Of a DNA stretch of 64,000 bases, positions 55,884-64,000 are shown piece after piece. Below the pieces are notes generated by a model. It saw only the letters and a program-made list of their open reading frames with translations. It had not been told where the DNA came from and ran no database searches. The stretch comes from Lentzea nigeriaca. Lineage in GTDB: Bacteria > Actinomycetota > Actinomycetes > Mycobacteriales > Pseudonocardiaceae. The position numbers and the translations under genes were made by a program. Numbering within the stretch: the first letter of the stretch is position 1; every line of letters starts with the position of its first letter. The DNA is taken from contig NZ_JAFBCX010000003.1 of the NCBI RefSeq assembly GCF_016907955.1, positions 434,001 through 498,000 on the forward strand, read 5' to 3'.

Positions 55884-56929
55884 GGACCGCGCTGACCGAG
55901 CTCGTCGGCGTCCGCCATCCCGTGGTGCAGACCGGGATGGGCTGGGTCGCCGGGCCACGCCTCGTCTCCGCGACCGCGGAAGCGGGCGGGCTCGGCATCC
56001 TCGCGTCGGCCACGATGACCTACGCCGAACTCGAAGCCGCCATCAAGGAGACCCGCTCCCGGACGGCACAACCGTTCGGCGTCAACCTGAGAGCCGACGC
56101 CCAGGACGCGGCGGACCGGGTCGACCTGCTGATCCGCGAACAGGTCAAGGTCGCTTCCTTCGCGCTGGCCCCGAAACCGGACATGATCGCGAAGCTGAAC
56201 GACGCCGGCGTCGTCGTGATCCCGTCGATCGGCGCGGCCAGGCACGCGGAGAAGGTCGCGAAGTGGGGCGCGCACGCGGTGATCGTGCAGGGCGGCGAGG
56301 GCGGCGGCCACACCGGCGGCGTGGCGACGACCCTGCTGCTCCCGAGCGTGCTGGACGCCGTCGACATCCCGGTGATCGCCGCGGGCGGCTTCTTCGACGG
56401 CAGAGGGCTCGCGGCGGCGCTCGCGTACGGCGCGGCCGGAATCGCGATGGGCACGAGGTTCCTGCTCACCCAGGAGAGCACGGTTCCCGACGCGGTCAAA
56501 CAGGCCTACCTGCAACGAGATCTGAACGGCACGGTCGTGACCACCCGCGTCGACGGTCTGCCGCACCGAGTTCTGCGCACCGACCTCGTGAACCACCTGG
56601 AGCAGTCGGGGAAAGTCAGCAGTCTGGTGCGCGCGATCACGAACGCGGCCAGGTTCCGCCGGCACACCGGGCTGACCTGGCGCGCGATGATCCGCGAGGG
56701 CCTGGCCCTGCGGCACGGCAAGGATCTCACCTGGTCGCAGGTGATCATGGCCGCGAACACGCCGATGCTGCTGCGCGCCGGTCTGGTCGAGGGCAGGACA
56801 GACGCGGGTGTGCTCGCGTCGGGTCAGGTCGCCGGTCTCCTCGGCGACCTGCCGACGTGCGAAGAGCTGATCACCGGCATCGTCGAGGACGCCGAGGCGA
56901 TCATCGACCGGCTCAAAGACGTTCGATGA
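55880..56929 (+). CDS. ipdC: Flavin-dependent IpdC (nitronate-monooxygenase fold)
   Basis: This 349-residue FMN TIM barrel has VVQTGMGWVAGPRLVSATAEAGGLGILASATMT at the start, the flavin loop VIVQGGEGGGHTGGVATT and VIAAGGFFDGRGLAAALAYGAAGIAMGTRF. It corresponds to IpdC (Rv3553), which introduces unsaturation into the five-membered-ring intermediate of HIP catabolism. It is the last gene of the echA20-ipdABC operon. The 3' end overlaps the convergent fadA6 by 17 bp. A paralogue of the same fold lies at 33.7-34.8 kb. Confidence 0.85.
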   Translation: MRTALTELVGVRHPVVQTGMGWVAGPRLVSATAEAGGLGILASATMTYAELEAAIKETRSRTAQPFGVNLRADAQDAADRVDLLIREQVKVASFALAPKPDMIAKLNDAGVVVIPSIGAARHAEKVAKWGAHAVIVQGGEGGGHTGGVATTLLLPSVLDAVDIPVIAAGGFFDGRGLAAALAYGAAGIAMGTRFLLTQESTVPDAVKQAYLQRDLNGTVVTTRVDGLPHRVLRTDLVNHLEQSGKVSSLVRAITNAARFRRHTGLTWRAMIREGLALRHGKDLTWSQVIMAANTPMLLRAGLVEGRTDAGVLASGQVAGLLGDLPTCEELITGIVEDAEAIIDRLKDVR

Positions 56930-58043
56930 TCGTCACGTTCGCCTGACCGCCGCCCTCGCACATGGTCTGGAGCCCATAACGGCCGCCGGACCGCTCCAGT
57001 TCGTGCAGCAACGTCGTGAAGAGCTTGGTGCCGGTCGCGCCGATGGGATGACCGAGAGCGAGCGCTCCCCCGTTGACGTTGACCTTCGCCAGGTCCACGC
57101 GCAACTCCTTGGCCCACGCCAGCGGAACGGACGCGAACGCCTCGTTGATCTCGAACAGGTCGATGTCCGAAATGGACATCCCGGCTCGTTCCAACGCGAA
57201 CCGGGTGGCGCGGATCGGCGCGGTCAGCATGTAGATCGGGTCGGACCCGCGAGCGGAGAGGTGGTGCACCCGAGCTCGCGGCGTCAGCTTCCGTTCACGC
57301 AACGCCCGCTCCGACACGACGAGAACCGCCGAAGCGCCGTCGGAGATCTGCGAGGACAACGCGGCCGTCGTCCGCCCGCCCGGCCGCAGCGGTTGCAGCG
57401 CGGCCATCTTCTCCGCACTCGTGTCCGGGCGCGGGCACTCGTCGTGCACCACACCGTCGACCGGCGCGATCTCCCGGTCGAACCTGCCCTCCTTGATCGC
57501 GGTGATCGCCCGGAGATGGCTCTGCAGCGCGTATTCCTCCATCTCGCGCCGGGAGAGGTCCCACCGCACGGCGATCAGGTCGGCGGCGCGGAACTGGTTG
57601 ACCTCCTCGTCGCCGTACCGGTGCTGCCAGCCCTCACAGCCCTCGAACGGGCTGACCGTCATGGCCGAGCTGATCGGCACCTGCGACATGTTCTGCACGC
57701 CACCGGCGACGATCACATCGGCCGTCCCGCTCATCACCGCCTGCGCCGCGAAGTGCAGCGCCTGCTGGCTCGACCCGCACTGCCGGTCGACCGTCACGCC
57801 CGGCACCTGCTCCGGGAAACCCGCCGCCAGCCAGGACGTCCGCGCGATGTCACCCGCCTGCGGCCCGACCGTGTCCACGCAGCCGAAGATCACGTCGTCC
57901 ACGTCCGTCGGGTCGACGTCGACGCGGTTGAGCAGCGCGGTGATCACGTGTGCACCGAGATCGGCGGGATGCACGTGGCTCAGCTCGCCTCCACGCCGAC
58001 CCGCCGGAGTCCGCACAGCCTCGATGATGTACGCCTCGGCCAC
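56913..58043 (-). CDS. fadA6: Thiolase FadA6
   Basis: This 376-residue thiolase starts at GTG 58043. The nucleophile Cys is in TVDRQCGSSQQAL, followed by NEAFASVPLAW, GHPIGATGTKL and TMCEGGGQANV. It is equivalent to FadA6 (Rv3556c), the KstR2-regulon thiolase that cleaves the beta-keto acyl-CoA formed in the final HIP steps. It is the last gene of a leftward operon fadE30-ipdF-kstR2-fadA6; the kstR2 stop lies 13 bp upstream. Confidence 0.85.
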   Translation of the reverse strand: MAEAYIIEAVRTPAGRRGGELSHVHPADLGAHVITALLNRVDVDPTDVDDVIFGCVDTVGPQAGDIARTSWLAAGFPEQVPGVTVDRQCGSSQQALHFAAQAVMSGTADVIVAGGVQNMSQVPISSAMTVSPFEGCEGWQHRYGDEEVNQFRAADLIAVRWDLSRREMEEYALQSHLRAITAIKEGRFDREIAPVDGVVHDECPRPDTSAEKMAALQPLRPGGRTTAALSSQISDGASAVLVVSERALRERKLTPRARVHHLSARGSDPIYMLTAPIRATRFALERAGMSISDIDLFEINEAFASVPLAWAKELRVDLAKVNVNGGALALGHPIGATGTKLFTTLLHELERSGGRYGLQTMCEGGGQANVTIIERL

Positions 58044-58056
58044 GAGGGCCCTCCTT

Positions 58057-58653
58057 CTAGGTCTTCGAGTTCTTACGGCGTCCCGTGGCGATGCCGTCGA
58101 GCAGGATCGCGAGGTACTGGTCTGCCACGGCGTCCGCGGACAGTCCGCCGCCCGGCCGGTACCAGCGCACGGCCACCCACACCGTGTCGCGGATGAACCG
58201 GTAGGCGAGATCCACGTCGAGATCGGCGCGGAACACGCCCGCGCCGATGCCCTCCTCCAGCAGCACCGTCCAGAGCTTGCGGAACTCCACGTTGCGGTCG
58301 TCCAGGTACGAGAACCGCTCCAGCGGCATGAGGTGCTTGGACTCGTTCTGGTAGATCGCGACCTCGGCGTGCCGGGTGTCGATCGCCTCGAACGACGCCA
58401 CGACCAGCGCCTTCAGCGTCTGCTTCGGCCCGAGGCCGGCGTCGACGATCTCCCGGTACCTGCTGAACAGCTCGTCGAGGAAGGTCCGCAGGATCTCGTC
58501 CACCATCGACTCCTTCGAGTCGAAGTGGTGGTAGAGGCTGCCGGACAGGATGCCCGCCGCGTCCGCGATGTCCCTGACCGTGGTCTGCCCGTACCCACGT
58601 TCGGCGAACATCCGTGCGGCGAGCTCCAGCAGCTCCGTCCTGCGGTTGCTCAT
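58057..58653 (-). CDS. kstR2: TetR-family repressor KstR2
   Basis: This 198-residue regulator starts at ATG 58653, following AGGAAGGAAAG. The N-terminal TetR helix-turn-helix is RTELLELAARMFAERGYGQTTVRDIADAAGILSGSLYHHFDSKESMVDEIL. The C-terminal ligand domain contains NESKHLMPLERFSYLDDRNVEFRKLW. Position (between ipdF and fadA6) and length match Rv3557c. KstR2 represses the HIP genes until HIP-CoA is present. The predicted boxes at 53605 and 60505 fit its motif, the second exactly. Confidence 0.87.
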   Translation of the reverse strand: MSNRRTELLELAARMFAERGYGQTTVRDIADAAGILSGSLYHHFDSKESMVDEILRTFLDELFSRYREIVDAGLGPKQTLKALVVASFEAIDTRHAEVAIYQNESKHLMPLERFSYLDDRNVEFRKLWTVLLEEGIGAGVFRADLDVDLAYRFIRDTVWVAVRWYRPGGGLSADAVADQYLAILLDGIATGRRKNSKT

Positions 58654-58667
58654 CGGTCTTTCCTTCC

Positions 58668-59411
58668 TCATGGGTGCTGACTGCTCACCGAGACGACCTC
58701 GCCCGTCAGGTAGGACGAGTAGTCGCTGGCGAGGAACACGATCACATTCGCGACCTCCCACGGCTCGGCGGCGCGCCCGAAAGCCTCGCGGGACGCCAGT
58801 TCGGTCAGCAACTCCTCACTGGTGACCTTGGCCAGGAACGGGTGCGCCGCCAAGCTCGGCGCCACCGCGTTCACCCGGATGCCGTGCTCGGCCACGTCCA
58901 TCGCGGCGCACCGGGTGAGCGCCATGACTCCTGCCTTCGCCGCCGCGTAGTGGGCCTGGCCGCGCTGGGCGCGCCAGCCGACGACGCTCGAGTTGTTAAC
59001 GACAACACCGCTTCGTTGGGCGACCATTTGGCGCAACACGGCCCTGGTGCAGCGGAACGTGCCGTTCAACGTCACGTCCAGCACGCGCGACCACTCGTCG
59101 TCGGTCATGTCCACGACGGACTTCTCTCCACCGAGGCCCGCGTTGTTGACCATCACGTCGATGCGGCCGTAGCGCGCGACTGTTTCGTCAACGAGCGTCT
59201 GCACCTGCTGCTCGTTCGTGACGTCGCACGGGATGGCGTGATCCGCGCCGATCGCCTCGTGGGTCTCATTCAACCGGCGCTCGTGCCAGTCGCTGATCAC
59301 CACCGTGGCGCCTTCTTCGAGGCAGCGTTTCGCGGTGGCGGAACCGATGCCCGTGCCCGCCGCCGCGGTCACGACGACGACTTTGCCCTTGAGCAGGTCG
59401 TGGCCGGTCAT
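58668..59411 (-). CDS. ipdF: Short-chain dehydrogenase IpdF
   Basis: This 247-residue SDR has the glycine loop TAAAGTGIGSATAKRCLEEGA, NNAGLGGEKSVVDMTDDEWSRVLDVTLNG, and catalytic SSVVGWRAQRGQAHYAAAKAGVMAL. It matches IpdF (Rv3559c), which oxidises the 5-hydroxy group of the HIP-CoA intermediate. ATG 59411 overlaps the stop of fadE30 (ATGA), and kstR2 begins 14 bp after its stop. Confidence 0.85.
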   Translation of the reverse strand: MTGHDLLKGKVVVVTAAAGTGIGSATAKRCLEEGATVVISDWHERRLNETHEAIGADHAIPCDVTNEQQVQTLVDETVARYGRIDVMVNNAGLGGEKSVVDMTDDEWSRVLDVTLNGTFRCTRAVLRQMVAQRSGVVVNNSSVVGWRAQRGQAHYAAAKAGVMALTRCAAMDVAEHGIRVNAVAPSLAAHPFLAKVTSEELLTELASREAFGRAAEPWEVANVIVFLASDYSSYLTGEVVSVSSQHP

Positions 59412-60487
59412 CGCGGCAACCCCAGGACGCGGTGGGCGATGATCTCGCGCTGGATCTCGTCCGAGCCGCCGTAGATCGTCTCCGCGCGGCTGAACAGGAA
59501 CATCCGCCGCCACGCGGTGCCGTCGAGCATCGCCTCAGGGCCGAGCGACTCCATCGCGAGCTCACCGAGCCTGCGATGCCAGCCGCCCCAGAACAGCTTC
59601 AGCACGGACGCCTCCGGACCTGGTTCGTCGTTGAGGGTGCGCAACGTGTGTGAGCGCATGACGTGGAGTTCGAGCCACGCCCTGGTGAGCTTCTCCCGCA
59701 TGCGATCGGGAGCGTCGGCCATGATCGCGTCGAGTTCCCGGCGGAAGCCGACCTGGTGGCCGAGCATCGCCGTGCCGCGTTCGAAGCCGAGCGTGGCCAT
59801 GGCGACCTTCCAGCCTTCGCCCGGCTGCCCGACGACGTTCTCGCGGGCGGTGACCGCGCCGTCGAAGAAGACCTCGTTGAACTCGGACGTGCCGGTCAGC
59901 TGGCGGATCGGCCGGACCTCGACACCGGCCTGGTGCATCGGGACGAGCAGGTACGACAGGCCCTGGTGGCGTTGCGATCCCGGTTCCGTGCGGCACAGGA
60001 CGAAGATCCAGTCCGAGTGGTGCGCGTTCGACGTCCAGATCTTCTGGCCGTCGATCACCCACTGGTCGCCGTCGAGCCTGGCCCTCGTCTGGACGGACGC
60101 GAGATCGGAGCCCGCGCCCGGCTCGGAGTAGCCCTGGCACCACAGCTCGTCGAGGCTGCGGATCTTGGGCAGGAAGCGTTCTTTCTGCTCCGGAGTACCG
60201 AACGCGATGAGCGTCGGACCGAGCAGCCCCTCGCCCACGATGTCGACCTTCGCGGGCGCGTCGGCCTCCGCGTACTCCTCGTGGAAGACGACCTGCTCCT
60301 CCACGCTCCGCTCGCCGGGCCAGCCGAGGCACGTCCACCCGTGTGCCGCCAGGTGCCGGTGCCATCGCAGCCGTCCCTCGAACGCCTCGTGCTCGCGACC
60401 GGGACCGCCCAGGCCGCGCAGCTCCGCGAACTCACCGACGAGGTTGGCGGACAACCATTCCCGCACCTCGCGCCGGAAGGACTCCAT
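59408..60487 (-). CDS. fadE30: Acyl-CoA dehydrogenase FadE30
   Basis: This 359-residue acyl-CoA dehydrogenase has the FAD region GYSEPGAGSDLASVQTRARLDG, WTSNAHHSDWIFVLCRT and IYGGSDEIQREIIAHRVLG. The catalytic Glu candidate is at about residue 236 in LGFERGTAML. It corresponds to FadE30 (Rv3560c), which desaturates the propionyl side chain of HIP-CoA in the KstR2 pathway. It is the promoter-proximal gene of the leftward operon, divergent from fadD3 with an exact KstR2 box 18 bp upstream. Confidence 0.85.
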   Translation of the reverse strand: MESFRREVREWLSANLVGEFAELRGLGGPGREHEAFEGRLRWHRHLAAHGWTCLGWPGERSVEEQVVFHEEYAEADAPAKVDIVGEGLLGPTLIAFGTPEQKERFLPKIRSLDELWCQGYSEPGAGSDLASVQTRARLDGDQWVIDGQKIWTSNAHHSDWIFVLCRTEPGSQRHQGLSYLLVPMHQAGVEVRPIRQLTGTSEFNEVFFDGAVTARENVVGQPGEGWKVAMATLGFERGTAMLGHQVGFRRELDAIMADAPDRMREKLTRAWLELHVMRSHTLRTLNDEPGPEASVLKLFWGGWHRRLGELAMESLGPEAMLDGTAWRRMFLFSRAETIYGGSDEIQREIIAHRVLGLPR

Positions 60488-60504
60488 GGGCCATACTCTA
60501 ACCT

Positions 60505-60518
60505 ACCAAGCACTTGCT
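60505..60518. promoter_or_regulatory. KstR2 box between fadE30 and fadD3
   Basis: ACCAAGCACTTGCT is an exact match to AnCAAGnnCTTGnT. It lies 17 bp from the fadE30 ATG and 12 bp from the fadD3 ATG, in the divergent promoter region. Confidence 0.85.
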
Positions 60519-60530
60519 TTGGAGGACGTG

Positions 60531-62006
60531 ATGGGCGGCGATCCAAGCAGGCAAACGGTTTCAGCGGTGCTCGACCGCGCTGCTTCGCTCTTCGGCGGCG
60601 CGGAAGCGTTGGTGGACGGGGACGTTCGCCTCACCTACACCGAGCTGCGGGCGCAGGTGCACACCGCGGCGCGCGCACTCGTCGGGATGGGTGTGCAGCC
60701 GGGCGACCGGGTCGCGCTGTGCGCACCGAACTCGCGGCACTGGGTGGTCGCGGCGCTCGGCGCGTTGCACGCGGGCGCCGCGCTGGTGCCGATCAACACC
60801 CGGTTCACCGCGACCGAGACGCTCGACGTGCTGCGGCGCAGCAAGGCGCGCGCGTTCGTCGTGGAGGGCGAGTTCCTCGGCCGCGACCGGCTCGCCGAGC
60901 TGCGCGGCGAGGACCTGCCCGAGATCATCGTGCGACTGCCCGCCGACTGGGTCGACTGGGCGACGAACCTGCCGTCGCTCGATCCGGACCAGCTCTGCGA
61001 CGTCATGTACACATCGGGCACGACGGGGCGCAGCAAGGGCGCGATGAGCGCGCACCGGCAGTCGCTCGGGGTGGCCGAGGCGTGGGCGACGTGCGGCGAG
61101 CTGTCGTCGAGCGACCGGTATCTGATCGTCAACCCGTTCTTCCACACCTTCGGCTACAAGGCGGGGATTCTCGCCAGCCTGCTGCGGGGCGCGACGATCG
61201 TGCCGCAGCGGGTGTTCGACGTCGCCGAGACGATGCGGCTGATCGAGCGGGAACGCATCACCGTGCTGCCCGGCCCGCCGACGATCTACCAGTCGTTGCT
61301 CGACCACCCGGATCGCGGGTCGTACGACCTGTCGAGTCTGCGGCTCGCGGTGACGGGCGCGGCCGTGGTTCCGGTGGCGCTCGTCGAGCGGATGCAGTCG
61401 GAGCTGTCGTTCTCGACGGTGCTCACGGCGTACGGGCTCACCGAGGCCGTGGTGGCCACGATGTGCCGTCCCGACGACTCCCCCGAGACCGTCGCGCACA
61501 CGTGCGGGCGGCCGATGGCGGACTTCGAGCTCCGGCTGGGTGAGAAGGACGAGGTGCTGCTGCGCGGCCCGAACGTGATGCTCGGCTACCTCGACGACCC
61601 GGACGCGACCGCGGCGGCCATCGACGCGGACGGGTGGCTGCACACGGGCGATGTCGGGCGCGTCGACGAACGCGGCTACCTCTCGATCACCGACCGGCTC
61701 AAGGACATGTACATCTGCGGCGGGTTCAACGTCTACCCCGCGGAGATCGAGCAGGCGCTGGCCCGGCTGCCGGGAGTCGCCGAGTCGGCCGTGGTCGGCG
61801 TGTTCGACGAACGGCTGGGCGAGGTCGGCGTCGCGCACGTCGTGACGTCGCCGGGGTTCGAGCTGACCGAGGCCGGGGTGATCGAGTTCTGCCGGGAACG
61901 GCTGGCCAACTACAAGGTGCCGCGGGCCGTCGAGTTCCACCCCGCGCTCCCCCGCAACGCCGGCGGCAAGGTCATGAAAAACCTACTGCGCAAGGAGAAC
62001 GCGTGA
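60531..62006 (+). CDS. fadD3: HIP-CoA ligase FadD3
   Basis: The ligase has 491 residues. ATG 60531 is chosen, with GGAGG 5 bases upstream; GTG 60528 is adjacent. Motifs are MYTSGTTGRSKGAMSAHRQSL (P-loop), LTAYGLTEAVVATMC, and the C-terminal DRLKDMYICGGFNVYPAEIEQAL with NAGGKVMKNLLRK (catalytic Lys). It is equivalent to FadD3 (Rv3561), which activates the propionate side chain of 3aalpha-H-4alpha(3'-propanoate)-7abeta-methylhexahydro-1,5-indanedione (HIP), the entry step to ring C/D degradation. Its stop overlaps the following crotonase gene (GTGA). Confidence 0.87.
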   Translation: MGGDPSRQTVSAVLDRAASLFGGAEALVDGDVRLTYTELRAQVHTAARALVGMGVQPGDRVALCAPNSRHWVVAALGALHAGAALVPINTRFTATETLDVLRRSKARAFVVEGEFLGRDRLAELRGEDLPEIIVRLPADWVDWATNLPSLDPDQLCDVMYTSGTTGRSKGAMSAHRQSLGVAEAWATCGELSSSDRYLIVNPFFHTFGYKAGILASLLRGATIVPQRVFDVAETMRLIERERITVLPGPPTIYQSLLDHPDRGSYDLSSLRLAVTGAAVVPVALVERMQSELSFSTVLTAYGLTEAVVATMCRPDDSPETVAHTCGRPMADFELRLGEKDEVLLRGPNVMLGYLDDPDATAAAIDADGWLHTGDVGRVDERGYLSITDRLKDMYICGGFNVYPAEIEQALARLPGVAESAVVGVFDERLGEVGVAHVVTSPGFELTEAGVIEFCRERLANYKVPRAVEFHPALPRNAGGKVMKNLLRKENA

Positions 62007-62833
62007 CAGTCTCGTACGAACGGCGGGACGCGGTGGCCGTCGTGACCATGAACCGCCCGGAATACCGCAACGCGCAGAACTCGGCGATGACCTACGCGTT
62101 GGACGAGGCCTTCACGCGCGCCGTCGACGACGACGAGGTCAAGGTGATCGTGCTGGCCGGTGCCGGCGACCACTTCTCCGCCGGCCACGACATCGGCTCG
62201 CCCGGCCGGGACGTCGACGTGTCGTTCGAGCGCAAGGCCGTGCTGTGGTGGGACCACGTCGGCCGGGCCGGAGGTGATCTCCGCTTCGCCCGGGAGATGG
62301 AGGTCTACCTCGGCATGTGCCGGCGGTGGCGGGAGATCCCCAAGCCGACGATCGCGATGGTGCAGGGCGCGTGCGTGGCGGGTGGCCTGATGCTCGCCTG
62401 GGTGTGCGACCTGATCGTGGCCGCCGAGGACGCGTTCTTCGCGGATCCCGTGGTGCGCATGGGAATTCCCGGCGTCGAGTACTTCGCCCACCCGTGGGTG
62501 CTCGGTCCGCGTGCCGCCAAGGAGGTGCTGTTCACCGGCGACCGCTTCTCGGCCCAGCGCGCCTACGAGTGGGGCATGGTCTCGCGCGTCGTGCCACGCT
62601 CCTCGTTGGAGTCGTCCGTTTTCGAGCTGGCCTCGCGGATCTCGGCGATGCCGCAGTTCGGGCTCGCGCTGGCCAAGAAGGCGGTCAACCAGGCCGAGGA
62701 CCTCATGGGTATGCGGGCCGGCATGGACTCGGTGTTCGGACTGCACCACTTCGCGCACGCCCACAACGCCGAGGTGAGCCCCGACGCGTTGGCGGGCATG
62801 GACGCCCGTTCGATGAAGAAGGCCTCCAGCTGA
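62003..62833 (+). CDS. Crotonase-family protein between fadD3 and fadE31
   Basis: This 276-residue crotonase fold starts at GTG 62003, coupled to fadD3 and to fadE31 (TGATG). The oxyanion loop is LAGAGDHFSAGHDIGSPGRD. The two catalytic glutamate positions of enoyl-CoA hydratases appear replaced: CVAGGLMLAWVCDLIV has Leu-Met in place of the first Glu, and FADPVVRMGIPGVEYF has Val in place of the second. An insertion (SFERKAVLWWDHVGRAGGDLRFAREMEVYLGM) is also unusual. In M. tuberculosis fadD3 and fadE31 are adjacent, so this gene is an extra member of the KstR2-type operon. The reaction is unknown. Confidence 0.78.
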   Translation: MTVSYERRDAVAVVTMNRPEYRNAQNSAMTYALDEAFTRAVDDDEVKVIVLAGAGDHFSAGHDIGSPGRDVDVSFERKAVLWWDHVGRAGGDLRFAREMEVYLGMCRRWREIPKPTIAMVQGACVAGGLMLAWVCDLIVAAEDAFFADPVVRMGIPGVEYFAHPWVLGPRAAKEVLFTGDRFSAQRAYEWGMVSRVVPRSSLESSVFELASRISAMPQFGLALAKKAVNQAEDLMGMRAGMDSVFGLHHFAHAHNAEVSPDALAGMDARSMKKASS

Positions 62834-63924
62834 TGGATCTCGATCTGGACGCCGCGACGCTGGAGTTCCAGGCCGAGGTGCGGTCGTGGCTGGCCGCGCA
62901 CGTTCGCCCACTGTCCTCAATGGACACCGCAGAGGGCTTCGAGGAGCACCGCTCGTGGGAACGGCTGCTCGCCTCGGAACGGCTGTCGGTGGTCTCGTGG
63001 CCTGCTTCGTTCGGCGGCCGCGATGCCTCGTTGCTGCAGTGGCTGATCTTCGAGGAGGAGTACCACGCGTCGGGCGCGCCAGGCCGGGTCTCGCAGAACG
63101 GCATCTTCCTGCTGGCACCGACCCTGTTCGCGCACGGCACGGACGAGCAGCGTGCGCGGATCCTGCCACCGATGGCACGCGGTGACGAGGTGTGGGCGCA
63201 GGCGTGGTCGGAGCCGGAGGCCGGCTCCGACCTGGCGTCGTTGCGCAGCACCGCCGTTCGTGGCGAAGGCGGCTGGTTGTTGCGCGGGCAGAAGACCTGG
63301 AGCTCGCGGGCGGCGTTCGCGGACCGGGCGTTCGGCCTTTTCCGCACGTCCGCGGAAGGGCGTCATCGCGGCCTGACCTATCTGATGTTCGACCTGCGCG
63401 CCGACGGGGTGACCGTGCGTCCGATCAACCAGCTCGACGGCGAACCGGGCTTCGCGGAGATCTTCCTGGACGACGTGTTCGTGCCGGACCGCGACGTGAT
63501 CGGCGCCGTCGGCGACGGCTGGCGCGTGGCGATGAGCACCGCCGGGAACGAGCGCGGGCTGTCGTTGCGCAGTCCTGGCCGGTTCGTCGCCGCGGCCGGT
63601 CGGCTGGTGGAGCTGTACCGCAAGAACCCCGATCCGGCGTTGCGTGATCGGGTCGTGGACGCGTGGATCGGTGCGCAGGCATATCGGCTGCACACGTTCG
63701 GGTCGCTGGCCAACCCTCCTGCCGGGCCGGCCGCGAGCGTGACGAAGGTGTTCTGGTCGGAGTTGGACGTGGCGTTGCACGAGACCGCGCTGGACCTGCT
63801 CGGGGAGGTCGCGCCGGGATGGCGGGACGGGTGGCTGTTCTCGCTCGCGGGGCCGATCTATGCCGGTACCAACGAGATTCAGCGCAACGTGATCGCCGAG
63901 CGGATTCTGGGGTTGCCGCGATGA
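62833..63924 (+). CDS. fadE31: Acyl-CoA dehydrogenase FadE31
   Basis: The protein has 363 residues, with ATG 62833 overlapping the preceding stop. FAD-binding blocks are AQAWSEPEAGSDLASLRSTAVRG and WSSRAAFADRAFGLFRT, and the end is LAGPIYAGTNEIQRNVIAERILGLPR. A candidate catalytic Glu is at about 240 in AGNERGLSLR. It occupies the position of FadE31 (Rv3562), part of the KstR2-regulated heteromeric acyl-CoA dehydrogenases acting on late steroid intermediates. The next acyl-CoA dehydrogenase starts inside its stop codon. Confidence 0.82.
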   Translation: MDLDLDAATLEFQAEVRSWLAAHVRPLSSMDTAEGFEEHRSWERLLASERLSVVSWPASFGGRDASLLQWLIFEEEYHASGAPGRVSQNGIFLLAPTLFAHGTDEQRARILPPMARGDEVWAQAWSEPEAGSDLASLRSTAVRGEGGWLLRGQKTWSSRAAFADRAFGLFRTSAEGRHRGLTYLMFDLRADGVTVRPINQLDGEPGFAEIFLDDVFVPDRDVIGAVGDGWRVAMSTAGNERGLSLRSPGRFVAAAGRLVELYRKNPDPALRDRVVDAWIGAQAYRLHTFGSLANPPAGPAASVTKVFWSELDVALHETALDLLGEVAPGWRDGWLFSLAGPIYAGTNEIQRNVIAERILGLPR

Positions 63925-64000
63925 TGTTGACTCTGTCGCCGGAGCAGGCGGACTTCGCCGGGGTGCTGCACGGATTTCTCGCGGCCGGGAAGAGGGACCT
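63921..64000 (+). CDS. fadE32: Acyl-CoA dehydrogenase FadE32, N-terminal fragment (cut by window end)
   Basis: ATG 63921 overlaps the fadE31 stop (ATGA) and opens 26 visible codons (MMLTLSPEQADFAGVLHGFL...). This is a typical acyl-CoA dehydrogenase N-terminal helix. By synteny with Rv3563 it is the likely partner subunit of FadE31. The rest is outside the window. Confidence 0.6.
   Translation, partial: MMLTLSPEQADFAGVLHGFLAAGKRD

Overview
The window is about 70% GC, actinobacterial DNA. It has dense, translationally coupled genes (ATGA/GTGA overlaps), frequent GTG/TTG starts and a mycobacterial-type steroid catabolic gene set. The families present (AfsR-like regulator, LuxR/LAL regulator, DUF222-HNH element, LacI-GH2 pair) suggest a Pseudonocardiaceae-type actinomycete such as Lentzea, Saccharothrix or Amycolatopsis. 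That placement is an inference; no rRNA or tRNA gene was seen.

Region 1 (1-27 kb) is mixed chromosomal content. It holds a truncated MGH1-like glucosidase with a GH13 amylase; an AI-2E-type permease with a DUF7144 protein; a DUF1269/potassium-channel pair; a coupled baeRF-type release-factor-like / DivIVA-like coiled-coil / MFS operon; and a large LuxR (LAL) regulator. A 2,2-dialkylglycine decarboxylase gene lies divergent from a LysR gene (dgdA-dgdR layout). A LacI regulator precedes a GH2 beta-galactosidase with a perfect 18-bp operator between them. Then come a luciferase-like monooxygenase, an aminoglycoside-phosphotransferase-fold kinase, an AfsR-like giant regulator, a DrrAB-like ABC exporter, a VOC protein divergent from a MarR regulator with two 18-bp operators, and a secreted TAP-like alpha/beta hydrolase.

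Region 2 (27-47.3 kb) is a sterol side-chain and ring catabolism island resembling the KstR regulon of Mycobacterium tuberculosis and Rhodococcus. It contains two hydroxysteroid-type dehydrogenases (one Hsd4A), alcohol and aldehyde dehydrogenases, ferredoxin FdxD, the FadE26-FadE27 (ChsE4-ChsE5) acyl-CoA dehydrogenase pair, a nitronate-monooxygenase-like protein, FadD19 divergent from EchA19, a Tat-signal-bearing KstD, another FadD, and the LLM / DUF35 / Ltp4 / Ltp3 block used elsewhere for C24-branched sterol side chains. A pair of Roadblock/LC7-type proteins sits in the middle. Matches to the KstR box TnnAACnnGTTnnA lie at most of the divergent promoters.

Region 3 (47.3-49.4 kb) is an insertion-like unit: a DUF222-HNH (13E12-family) gene flanked by about 197-bp near-identical inverted repeats. 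Each repeat contains a 124-bp palindromic, MITE-like core.

Region 4 (49.4-64 kb) continues the steroid programme. CYP125 is divergent from FadA5 with two KstR boxes between. Then follows the KstR2/HIP (C- and D-ring) block, nearly collinear with Rv3548c-Rv3563: two SDRs, echA20, ipdA, ipdB, ipdC, fadA6, kstR2, ipdF, fadE30, fadD3, an additional crotonase, fadE31 and the start of fadE32. Two KstR2-type boxes mark its divergent promoters. The genes of 27-64 kb together can account for terminal oxidation and CoA activation of a sterol side chain, beta-oxidation and aldol cleavage, delta1-dehydrogenation of ring A, and hydrolytic opening of the last two rings. Ring A/B enzymes (KshAB, HsaABCD), the Mce4 importer, ChsH1H2 and KstR itself are not in the window.
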